Assembly (NCBI GenBank): GCA_017555845.1
Contig: JAFZFO010000068.1
Span: 1-52,008, forward strand
Reading direction: 5' to 3'
From: Bacteroidaceae bacterium
Lineage (GTDB): Bacteria > Bacteroidota > Bacteroidia > Bacteroidales > Bacteroidaceae
Length of the DNA: 52,008 bases
The position numbers and the translations under genes were made by a program. The notes beneath the pieces were generated by a model. That model worked only from the letters and a program-made list of their open reading frames with translations, was not told the DNA's origin and searched no databases. Positions 35,024 through 42,459 of this stretch are shown here, piece after piece. Every line of letters starts with the position of its first letter. The stretch's first letter is position 1.

Positions 35024-37048
35024 ATGAAAAAGAGACTTATTTATATAATGACATTCCTTCTTTGCGGAACATTCCTTTTCAGTTCTTGCGAAGATATATT
35101 GAAGGTTGATTCAAACCGCGTTGAATATGAGTTCGACGATTGGACACTCAATGACTCTGTATATTCAGTTCTTGGTATCCTCAAGGCTGTGCAGGAGGTT
35201 GGTGACCGTCAGGTGCTTATCAACGAGTTGCGTGGTGACCTTGTGACCGTAAACGAGGCTAAGGCTGTCGTTGATGTACAGGAGTTGAGCCGTTCAGTGT
35301 TCAATCTCGAGACCAACAAGTACCTCGATGTCAAGGACTACTATGCTATCATCAACAACTGTAACATCTATTTGGCACGTGTTGATACTACTCTCGAGAA
35401 GAACAACATCAAGTTGATGCTTCCCGAATACGTTGCTGTCAAGAGTGTCCGCGCATGGACATACCTGCAGCTCGCAATCAACTACAACAACGTACCATAT
35501 TTTACAGAGCCAATCCTCACACACAGTGCTGCCGAGGATGTGATGAACAAGCCAATGCTTACCCGCGATGAGATTATCAACAAGCTCATTGCCGATATCA
35601 TCCCTTATGAGAATCCTGCAGCATATCCAATGCCAGCGTGGGACAAGGACGGTAAGGTCCTCAAGTTCGGTTATGGCGACAACGGTACCGAGGTCGAGAC
35701 AAAGCGCCTGTTTGTTCCAATTAGAATGTTGCTTGGTGAGCTCTATTTGTGGAAGGGCGATTACAAGAATGCTGCCCGTTTCTTCTATGCTCAGATTGCC
35801 GGTACAGGTACAAATGAGACTGCCAAGAAATATACTGACTATGGTCACAAGGCAAGCTATAGTGGCGAGGGTGGCAAGAACATGAACAACGGTTTCATGG
35901 GCTTGTTCTCGGCAAAGAGCTTCGACAGCAACAGCGCGAATATCTTTACTATCATCCCATTTGCCAATACCGACCTTCATGGTACAACATCTGGTCTTGC
36001 TGCCATATTCTCTCCACCAAGCGAGGTCGGTGCAGCTCAGGTTGTGGCATCTCCCGGTATCCAGTCTTTGTCAAAGAGACAGATATACCGTTACTATGAG
36101 GGTGAGGATCCAAAGGCTCCTGAACTTGTAGAGTACAGCCATTTCTATGAGTACCCTGGCGACCTCCGTATCAAGGCTACTACCTACTCACAGCGCGGCA
36201 ACGACGAGGCCAAGACCGAGTACAAGAACATCATCGGTAAGTTCAACTTCGAGGAGGGCAATATCGGCCTGGAGTCTGAGTTCACTTCAAAGATCAGAAC
36301 AACTTTCGTTATCCTCCAGCGTAAGGAACATGCATATCTGCGTCTTGCAGAGGCTATGGTAGGTTTGGAGCGCGAGGGTTATGTAGGCGCTATGGATCTT
36401 GCCATGACAATCCTCAAGGTGGGTGCAAAGAGCAACTATCAGCTTTTGAAGAACCCTGTATATGCTATCGATACAACATTTGTAGAGCACAAGGATACAC
36501 TTGATCAGGTCATCAAGGTAGATACCATCTGCAAGAAGTATCTCGCATCATGTACTGACTCTTTGAGATACAACTTCGGTGCCGAGGACTTCCGCGAGAA
36601 CAAGGGTATCCACTCACGCGGTTGCGGCGACAGCGAACGCAATGTATACTATGCTTTGACCGACAGCTGTATTGCACGTTACATGGGCTTGACAGAGGTT
36701 GAGGGTAAGGTTGAGACCATTACACGCCCAATCACATATCAGGATTCACTCAACTACATTGCCGATCTTGTAATCGACGAGCTCGCTCTTGAGCTTGCAT
36801 GGGAGGGTACACGTTTCGGTGACCTTATCCGTTTTGCAAAGGCTATGGGTGACAATGATGTATTGGCAAAGCGTGTTGCAGGCCGTGCATTCGAGAACGA
36901 TGTTACCTATCGCAGTGCAGAGTTCCAGCTCGATGCAGAGTTGTATGGCAAGATGTCCGATGAGAGCAACTGGTATTTGCCACTTCCAGGTGATGTTGTG
37001 CAGCCGGTTGACCCCGAGGATGTCCCTGCAGGAGAACTTCCAGAATAA
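35024..37048 (+). CDS. SusD/RagB-type surface lipoprotein (second)
   Basis: Partner of the second SusC, 674 residues, longer than the 500-600 typical of the family. The lipobox LFSSCEDIL gives Cys22. Family features include KSVRAWTYLQLAINYNNVPYFTEPIL, PIRMLLGELYLWKGDYKNAARFF and a C-terminal ELALELAWEGTRFGDLIRFAKAMG followed by NWYLPLP. The extra length sits largely between about residues 480 and 570 and contains several cysteines (KKYLASCTDSLRYN, HSRGCGDSERN). It is the last gene of the locus, followed 12 bases after its stop by a perfect terminator hairpin. Confidence 0.93.
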   Translation: MKKRLIYIMTFLLCGTFLFSSCEDILKVDSNRVEYEFDDWTLNDSVYSVLGILKAVQEVGDRQVLINELRGDLVTVNEAKAVVDVQELSRSVFNLETNKYLDVKDYYAIINNCNIYLARVDTTLEKNNIKLMLPEYVAVKSVRAWTYLQLAINYNNVPYFTEPILTHSAAEDVMNKPMLTRDEIINKLIADIIPYENPAAYPMPAWDKDGKVLKFGYGDNGTEVETKRLFVPIRMLLGELYLWKGDYKNAARFFYAQIAGTGTNETAKKYTDYGHKASYSGEGGKNMNNGFMGLFSAKSFDSNSANIFTIIPFANTDLHGTTSGLAAIFSPPSEVGAAQVVASPGIQSLSKRQIYRYYEGEDPKAPELVEYSHFYEYPGDLRIKATTYSQRGNDEAKTEYKNIIGKFNFEEGNIGLESEFTSKIRTTFVILQRKEHAYLRLAEAMVGLEREGYVGAMDLAMTILKVGAKSNYQLLKNPVYAIDTTFVEHKDTLDQVIKVDTICKKYLASCTDSLRYNFGAEDFRENKGIHSRGCGDSERNVYYALTDSCIARYMGLTEVEGKVETITRPITYQDSLNYIADLVIDELALELAWEGTRFGDLIRFAKAMGDNDVLAKRVAGRAFENDVTYRSAEFQLDAELYGKMSDESNWYLPLPGDVVQPVDPEDVPAGELPE

Positions 37049-37060
37049 TAAACATAATCG

Positions 37061-37101
37061 AAATCAAACCGAGGCAATTAATTGCCTCGGTTTGATTTTT
37101 T
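37061..37101 (+). terminator. Terminator closing the FAS1-SusCD locus
   Basis: Exactly complementary 19-base arms (37061-37079 and 37080-37098, core accgaggcaa/ttgcctcggt) are followed by T to 37101. It stands between the second SusD and the sirtuin gene. Confidence 0.93.
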
Positions 37102-37112
37102 AAATTGATATC

Positions 37113-37814
37113 ATGAAACGGATTGTGATACTTACCGGTGCCGGTATGAGTGTGGAGAGCGGCCTTGGAACCTTCCGCGGTGGCGGTGGTCTGTGGGATA
37201 ACTATCCCGTGGAAAAGGTTGCCACCCCCGAGGGCTATGCCGCTGATCCGGAACTTGTACTCGACTTCTATAACAAACGTCGTCGTGAGCTCCTGACAGT
37301 CCAACCCAATGAAGGACACAGGCTTGTTGCATCGCTCGAGCGCCGTTTAGACGTCACTGTTGTAACACAGAATGTCGATGACCTGCATGAGCGTGCCGGC
37401 TCCACAAATGTCATTCATCTCCATGGAGAACTGATGAAGGCCTGCTCGTCACGTGAACCGCAGAACCTTGACTATGTGCGTGCCTTGCCATCGCCCGACA
37501 GCGACCTGCATATAGGCGACCTTGCTGCCGATGGCTCACAACTGCGTCCATTCATCGTATGGTTCGGCGAAGCTGTACCACGTATGGATGATGCCATAGC
37601 TGCACTAAGGGATGTGGATCTCTTTGTCATAATCGGCACATCCTTGAATGTATATCCTGCTGCAGGGCTATTGAACTATGTTCCTGCAGGTGTTCCTGTC
37701 TATCTTATAGATCCTAATGATGTGCGCATTACAAGGCGCGATGTAGTGGTCATCAGGAAAGGGGCATCAGAGGGAATGCGATTCCTTATCGATGAATGCT
37801 TGAATAATTTGTGA
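37113..37814 (+). CDS. cobB: Sir2-family NAD-dependent protein deacylase
   Basis: Removes acyl groups from lysine with consumption of NAD in the cytoplasm. It has 233 residues. The NAD motif GAGMSVESGLGTFRG starts at residue 9; TQNVDDLHERAGS (85-97) and the catalytic His104 in IHLHGEL are intact. Tyr53 and Arg56 in DFYNKRRREL match the Tyr-x-x-Arg pair that class III sirtuins such as CobB and SIRT5 use to bind succinyl or malonyl groups. The four zinc cysteines expected between about residues 111 and 147 are missing; only Cys111 remains. The gene starts 12 bases past the terminator of the SusCD locus and no own promoter is obvious, so its expression may come from read-through. Confidence 0.92.
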   Translation: MKRIVILTGAGMSVESGLGTFRGGGGLWDNYPVEKVATPEGYAADPELVLDFYNKRRRELLTVQPNEGHRLVASLERRLDVTVVTQNVDDLHERAGSTNVIHLHGELMKACSSREPQNLDYVRALPSPDSDLHIGDLAADGSQLRPFIVWFGEAVPRMDDAIAALRDVDLFVIIGTSLNVYPAAGLLNYVPAGVPVYLIDPNDVRITRRDVVVIRKGASEGMRFLIDECLNNL

Positions 37815-37874
37815 AATGATTACAATGTTAAAATAAATTAACAGTATCAATTCTTCCTTTTTAACAGAATGTGT

Positions 37875-37882
37875 TAAATTTG
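37875..37882 (+). promoter_or_regulatory. -7 element for rubredoxin
   Basis: TAAATTTG matches TAnnTTTG in the 159-base gap between the sirtuin and rubredoxin genes. It gives a leader of about 85 bases. A clear -33 box is not seen. Confidence 0.5.
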
Positions 37883-37973
37883 CATCAGAAACAAATGCGG
37901 CGCAGTTTTTGTAATTGGCAACTCACGAACTTTTGTTTCACAAGGTTTGTTTAATATTTAAATCAAGATAATC

Positions 37974-38135
37974 ATGAAAAAGTATATCTGTACAGTATGT
38001 CAGTGGGTATATGACCCCGAGATTGGTGACCCTGAGCAGGGTATTGAACCTGGTGTAGCATTCGAGAACCTCCCCGACGACTATGTCTGCCCTTTGTGTG
38101 GCGTAGGCAAGGATGAGTTTGAAGTGGAGGAGTGA
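37974..38135 (+). CDS. Rubredoxin
   Basis: Small electron carrier with one iron held by four cysteines. In anaerobes it commonly feeds rubrerythrin or superoxide-reducing enzymes. It has 53 residues, the standard length: Cys6 and Cys9 in [13 protein letters not shown], Cys39 and Cys42 in [15 protein letters not shown]. All aromatic core residues and the [10 protein letters not shown] turn are conserved. The start ATG at 37974 follows an A/T-rich leader. It is a single-gene unit ending in the shared hairpin with ygiQ at 38201-38243. Confidence 0.97.
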   Translation: MKKYICTVCQWVYDPEIGDPEQGIEPGVAFENLPDDYVCPLCGVGKDEFEVEE

Positions 38136-38141
38136 TAACTT

Positions 38142-38172
38142 AAAGGTCAAAAGTGAAAGCGGAAATGTGAAG
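38142..38172 (+). repeat. Purine-rich block similar to that at the pump gene end
   Basis: Just after the rubredoxin stop the plus strand reads aaaggtcaaaagtgaaag and continues purine-rich. The minus strand at the end of the RND pump gene (2427-2459) has the near-identical aaaggtcaaaggtgaaag. This supports a dispersed element placed at gene ends. Confidence 0.4.
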
Positions 38173-38200
38173 ACTGTCTGTGTTCATTCGCTTTTATGAG

Positions 38201-38243
38201 ATACAAGATGGGGCAACTGAAATTCAGTTGCCCCATCTTGTAT
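38201..38243. terminator. Bidirectional terminator rubredoxin / ygiQ
   Basis: Complementary 21-base arms (38201-38221 and 38223-38243) around a single-base centre, core gatggggcaactg. It lies between convergent genes and runs up to the last base of the ygiQ stop codon, so it can end transcripts from both sides. Confidence 0.9.
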
Positions 38244-40099
38244 TATATACCTAATTTCTTTACAAGGTCATTCCTTCCCATCCTGCGCAGCAGCTGTGCT
38301 ATCTGCTTGCGCTCCTCGGGCTTGTACCAGAAGAAGAATCTCCTCTGTGCTTCCTTGTCCTTCATTGTACGTGCGACATACACATTCTCTCCCGTTTCGG
38401 GGTTGATGCCGGTGTAGTACATCTCTGTTGCCATTGTCATTGGTGTTGGGGTAAAGTCCTGCACCTGCTCCAGATGGAAGTTGAGTTGCTTTGTCTCAGC
38501 AGCAAGTTCCGCCATACTCTCTACTGTACTGCCCGGGTGGCTGCTGATGAAGTAGGGGATAATCTGCTGTTTCAGGTTATGCTTGCTGTTGATGCGGTCG
38601 AATATACGCTTGAAATCGTGGAACTGTTTGAACGACGGTTTGCGCATTAGCTTCAGCACTGCATCGTTCGTGTGCTCGGGAGCCACCTTCAGACGGCCGC
38701 TGACGTGGTTTCTTATCAGTTCCTCGGTATATCTGTCTGTGACCTCATCGCGCTGCTTGTCGCCTGTTCTATGAAGCAACATATCATATCTCACTCCGCT
38801 TCCAATGAAACTCTTCTTTATGCAGGGCAACGCATCTACCTTTTTGTACAGTTCGAGCAGTGCGCTGTGGTCTATGTTCATGTTGGGGCATATCTTGGGC
38901 TGTATGCACGACGGGCGTGAGCACTTGGCGCACAGGTCGCTGTTCTTGCCCTTCATCATGTACATATTTGCCGACGGGCCTCCAAGGTCGCTGAGGTAAC
39001 CCTTGAAGTCCTCCATCTTTGCAATCTCCTTGATCTCACGCAGAATGCTCTCCTCACTGCGGTTCACTATGAACTTGCCCTGGTGAGCCGATATGGTGCA
39101 GAAGGCACAGCCACCGAAACATCCACGATGAATATTCACGGAGTGCTTGATCATGTCATATGCCGGTATGCGCTTGCCATTGTACTTGGGGTGTGGCAGG
39201 CGTGTGTATGGCAGGTCGAAACTGTGGTCAAGCTGTTCGGTGCTCATTGTGGGGAACGGCGGGTTGATGACAACGACGCCCTCCTCATACTCCTGCATCA
39301 GTCGTTTGGCACTTACCTTGTTCGACTCCTTCTCAATGGCAAGGAAGTTGGCTGCCTGCTTGGCTTTGTCCTTGAGGCACACGGTATGCGGTGCAAGAAC
39401 CTTGTCCAACGACTCGTCAATGGCAATATCGCTCTTGCGGGTGAGGTATCCTGTCTGGCGTATATTCTTTGTTATCTCGCGTGCGACGTCGGCTGTTATA
39501 TAGTCGGCACCGCTCTCCTGCAGTTTCGCCTGCATGGTCTTGCACAGCGCGGTCATTGGCTGTTCGCCCATGCCATATACAAGCACGTCGGCCTTGCTGT
39601 CTACGAGAATACTCTTTTTAAGACAGTCCTGCCAGTAGTCGTAGTGCGTGAAACGGCGCATCGAAGCCTCAATGCCGCCAATTACCACAGGGCAATCGGG
39701 GTACAGCTTCTTGAGAATATTCGAGTATACGGTGGTTGCATATTCGGGGCGCATGCTGTGTTTGCCGTTGGGCGAGTAGGCATCCTCGCTGCGGAATCGC
39801 TTGGCTGCGGTGTATTTGTTGACCATTGAGTCCATGCAGCCTGCCGAGATTCCAAAGAACAGACGAGGGCGGCCCATCTTCTTGAAATCACGCAGGTCAT
39901 CCTGCCAGTTGGGCTGTGGTACAATGGCCACGCGCAGTCCCTCGGCCTCCAGCAGACGGCAAATGACCGCTGCTCCAAAGGATGGGTGGTCTACATAGGC
40001 ATCACCGCTGAACATTACAACATCCAGCTCATCCCATCCGCGCAGTTCGGCCTCCTTGCGGGTGGTAGGCAACCAATCGGTTATCTTTCTGTTACTCAT
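38243..40099 (-). CDS. ygiQ: YgiQ-family radical SAM protein
   Basis: Radical S-adenosylmethionine protein of the UPF0313/YgiQ family; the reaction is not known. It has 618 residues from the ATG at 40099 (MSNRKITDWL), which is where the family begins. An upstream in-frame ATG at 40138 would add 13 residues inside the preceding gene. The N-terminal part is cobalamin-binding-like (VVMFSGDAYVDHPSFGAAVICRLLEAEG). The iron-sulfur cluster motif is HRGCFGGCAFC with Cys327, Cys331 and Cys334. The C-terminal domain ends with VYVARTMKDKEAQRRFFFWYKPEER, typical of the family. The start overlaps the stop of the upstream 107-codon gene by 8 bases, so it belongs to the porW-porX-tsaE operon. Confidence 0.93.
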   Translation of the reverse strand: MSNRKITDWLPTTRKEAELRGWDELDVVMFSGDAYVDHPSFGAAVICRLLEAEGLRVAIVPQPNWQDDLRDFKKMGRPRLFFGISAGCMDSMVNKYTAAKRFRSEDAYSPNGKHSMRPEYATTVYSNILKKLYPDCPVVIGGIEASMRRFTHYDYWQDCLKKSILVDSKADVLVYGMGEQPMTALCKTMQAKLQESGADYITADVAREITKNIRQTGYLTRKSDIAIDESLDKVLAPHTVCLKDKAKQAANFLAIEKESNKVSAKRLMQEYEEGVVVINPPFPTMSTEQLDHSFDLPYTRLPHPKYNGKRIPAYDMIKHSVNIHRGCFGGCAFCTISAHQGKFIVNRSEESILREIKEIAKMEDFKGYLSDLGGPSANMYMMKGKNSDLCAKCSRPSCIQPKICPNMNIDHSALLELYKKVDALPCIKKSFIGSGVRYDMLLHRTGDKQRDEVTDRYTEELIRNHVSGRLKVAPEHTNDAVLKLMRKPSFKQFHDFKRIFDRINSKHNLKQQIIPYFISSHPGSTVESMAELAAETKQLNFHLEQVQDFTPTPMTMATEMYYTGINPETGENVYVARTMKDKEAQRRFFFWYKPEERKQIAQLLRRMGRNDLVKKLGI

Positions 40100-40415
40100 T
40101 GGTCTCTGCTGCTGTTTCAGCTGCCTCACAGCTCGCAATCCATTCGGTATAGCACTTCATGAGGTTTCTAAGTCCAAGAGCCTTCATGTCCTCGTGATAG
40201 AGGATGGGGCATATCTCGAGCAACTCATTTGAAGCCATTGTCTGTGATGCGATGAGTGAGCGCACGGTGAGGCGCAGTTTGTTGAGGGACTCCTCATCAA
40301 TTACACCTGTGCTGTTGGCAATTCTGTCAAGCAATGAATACTTTCTGATTATCTGCAGCTGTTCTTCGGTAACCTCAATGGTTCTTGTACCCGATGCATT
40401 CGCGTTGATTTTCAT
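40092..40415 (-). CDS. Small conserved-looking protein of unknown function
   Basis: A 107-residue protein that I do not recognise. It is soluble, with no signal peptide or membrane segment. An N-terminal beta strand (RTIEVTEEQLQIIRKY) is followed by helices, and the C-terminal stretch is rich in Ala, Glu and Thr. It is supported as a real gene by its position: 55 bases after tsaE, overlapping ygiQ by 8 bases, same strand, with codon use like its neighbours. No function can be given. Confidence 0.7.
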   Translation of the reverse strand: MKINANASGTRTIEVTEEQLQIIRKYSLLDRIANSTGVIDEESLNKLRLTVRSLIASQTMASNELLEICPILYHEDMKALGLRNLMKCYTEWIASCEAAETAAETNE

Positions 40416-40470
40416 ATTATTGTATGTTTATGTTTGTCGTTATATTCTATTTCCTGGCTGTAGTGGCATG

Positions 40471-40902
40471 TCAGTCGTTTATTGTAACCTTCAGTGTACG
40501 TGAGCCGTCGCTCTCCTCGGCAATGTCAACCCTTATGTGCTCCTCGGGCAGCAGCTCCTCAATAAGCTCGGGCCACTCAATGAAACAATGGGCGTTGCTG
40601 TAGAAGTACTCCTCGTAGCCCATGTTGTATACCTCGGCAAGTGACTTTATGCGGTAGAAGTCAAAGTGGAATATTGTATTTGCCTCCCTGTCTTCGTACT
40701 CGTTCACAATGGCAAATGTGGGCGAGTTGATTGTGTCCTCAACTCCCAGTTCCTCACAAAGGCTCTTGATGAAAGTAGTCTTTCCGCTGCCCATCTTGCC
40801 ATAGAATGCGAAGATGTTTCCCTTCTGCAGGAATCCGGTAAACCATTTTGCTGCCTGTGGGTACTCCTCGAGGCCGTTTATCCTGAATGTATGTTCGCTC
40901 AT
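40471..40902 (-). CDS. tsaE: tRNA threonylcarbamoyladenosine biosynthesis ATPase TsaE
   Basis: P-loop ATPase needed with TsaB, TsaC and TsaD to make t6A at position 37 of ANN-decoding tRNAs. It has 143 residues, normal for the family. The Walker A motif GKMGSGKT is at residues 35-42; the following NSPTFAIVNEYE and IFHFDFYRI blocks and HCFIEWPELI are family signatures. It starts 2 bases after the porX stop. This link of tsaE with porX is one I recall from other Bacteroidetes genomes. Confidence 0.96.
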   Translation of the reverse strand: MSEHTFRINGLEEYPQAAKWFTGFLQKGNIFAFYGKMGSGKTTFIKSLCEELGVEDTINSPTFAIVNEYEDREANTIFHFDFYRIKSLAEVYNMGYEEYFYSNAHCFIEWPELIEELLPEEHIRVDIAEESDGSRTLKVTIND

Positions 40903-40904
40903 AG

Positions 40905-42458
40905 TTATTTTTTATTTTTAGGTTTCATTGTTATGAGTGGTATAAGCATCTCCTCCATCGATATGCCACCATGCTGGAAGGTATCCTTGTAGTACGAAAC
41001 GTAGTAGTTGTAGTTGTTGGGGTATGCAAAGAATTTGTCGCCCGTGGCAAATATGTAGCTTGTGCTTATGTTGGGCTGTGGCAGGAATGCCTTTGCCGGG
41101 TTCTTTATCTCGAATACCTCCTTGCTGTTGTAGTTGAGCGCTTTGCCCAGCTTGTAGCGCAGGTTGGTATTGGTGTTCTTGTCGCCTATTACCTTTGTAG
41201 GTGTGTCAACCTGTATGCTGCCATGGTCGGTTGTAATCACAACGGTGTACTGGCTGTCGGCAAGGTAGTCGAACAGTTTCTTAATGGCAGAGTGGCGTAT
41301 CCATGACTGTGTGATGGAGCGGTATGCCGCGTCGTTGGCTGCCAGCTCGCGCACCATCATCGATTCGGTGCGGGCGTGTGACAACATGTCAATGAAGTTT
41401 ACCACAAGCACGTTTATGTCGTTCTTCGACAGGTTGTTTATGTTGTCGATGTACTTGTCGGCTGCAGCCGATGTAAGTACCTTGCCATACGAATAGCTGT
41501 CCTTGCGGCGGTAACGGGCAATCTGTGTGCCAATGAGTGCCTCCTCGTTGAGGTTCTTGCCCTCTTCCTCCTCTTCATCCACCCACAGTTGCGGGAACAT
41601 CTCCTTTATCTGGCTTGGCATCAGTCCCGAGAATATTGCATTGCGGGCATACTGCGTCGCTGTGGGCAGGATGCTCGTATACAGCTCCTCCTCAATGGCA
41701 AAACTGCTTCCAATCTCTTTGGCAAGCATGCGCCACTGGTCGTAGCGGAAATTGTCAATGATTATCATGAACACCTTCTCGCCCTTGTCTACAAGTGGGA
41801 ATATGCGTTCACGGAACAGGTCGTGGCTCATGAGCGGTCGTTCCTGGCGGCCGGTTGCCATCCAGTCCATATAATTGTTCTTTACAAAACGCGCATAGAT
41901 GTTGTTGGCCTCCTCTTTCTGCGATTTGAGCATGTCGTGCATCTGCGTGTCGGCCTCCTCGAGCTGCAGCTCCCAATATACGATCTTGCGGTATATCTCC
42001 TGCCACTCCTCTATGGTACGTGCATCGCCAATCTGCATTGACAATCGGCCGAAGTTCTGCTGGTATGCACTGTTGGCCTTCTCGGCAACAATCTCCTTGT
42101 GGTGGATGTTCTTCTTCAGCGTCAGCAGTATCTGGTTGGGGTTTACCGGCTTTATCAGGTAGTCGGCAATCTTTGAACCGATAGCCTGTTCCATGATATC
42201 CTCCTCCTCGCTTTTTGTCACCATGACGACAGGAGTCTGCGGGTGCATCTCCTTGATGACGTTCAGTGTCTCCAGGCCGGTAAGTCCCGGCATGTTCTCA
42301 TCGAGCAGTACAAGGTCAAAAGCCTCCTTGCTGCAAGCATCTATGGCATCGGGGCCGTTGGTAACTGTCGTTATCTCGTACCCTTTGCTCTGCAAAAATA
42401 TTATGTGAGCCTTCAGGAGCTCTATCTCATCATCGGCCCATAACAGTCTGTATACCAT
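40905..42458 (-). CDS. porX: PorX: response regulator with PglZ domain
   Basis: Response regulator of the PorX/PorY two-component system, which in Porphyromonas gingivalis controls type IX secretion. The PglZ domain belongs to the alkaline phosphatase superfamily and hydrolyses phosphodiesters. It has 517 residues from the ATG at 42458 (MVYRLLWADDE); an upstream ATG at 42515 lies inside porW. The receiver has acidic Asp9 and Asp10, phospho-acceptor Asp53 in LLDENMPG, Thr81 and Lys103. A helical linker of about 120-200 leads to the PglZ domain with IIIDNFRYDQWR and VVITTDHGSIQVDTP as metal-site motifs. There is no DNA-binding domain of the usual kind. The start is 1 base after the porW stop. 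The sensor PorY is not in the window. Confidence 0.95.
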   Translation of the reverse strand: MVYRLLWADDEIELLKAHIIFLQSKGYEITTVTNGPDAIDACSKEAFDLVLLDENMPGLTGLETLNVIKEMHPQTPVVMVTKSEEEDIMEQAIGSKIADYLIKPVNPNQILLTLKKNIHHKEIVAEKANSAYQQNFGRLSMQIGDARTIEEWQEIYRKIVYWELQLEEADTQMHDMLKSQKEEANNIYARFVKNNYMDWMATGRQERPLMSHDLFRERIFPLVDKGEKVFMIIIDNFRYDQWRMLAKEIGSSFAIEEELYTSILPTATQYARNAIFSGLMPSQIKEMFPQLWVDEEEEEGKNLNEEALIGTQIARYRRKDSYSYGKVLTSAAADKYIDNINNLSKNDINVLVVNFIDMLSHARTESMMVRELAANDAAYRSITQSWIRHSAIKKLFDYLADSQYTVVITTDHGSIQVDTPTKVIGDKNTNTNLRYKLGKALNYNSKEVFEIKNPAKAFLPQPNISTSYIFATGDKFFAYPNNYNYYVSYYKDTFQHGGISMEEMLIPLITMKPKNKK

Positions 42459-42459
42459 A

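Noticed and set aside
35294-35980. 228-codon antisense frame within the second SusD gene
   Set aside because: A shadow of the strongly biased codon use of the SusD gene; no family features.
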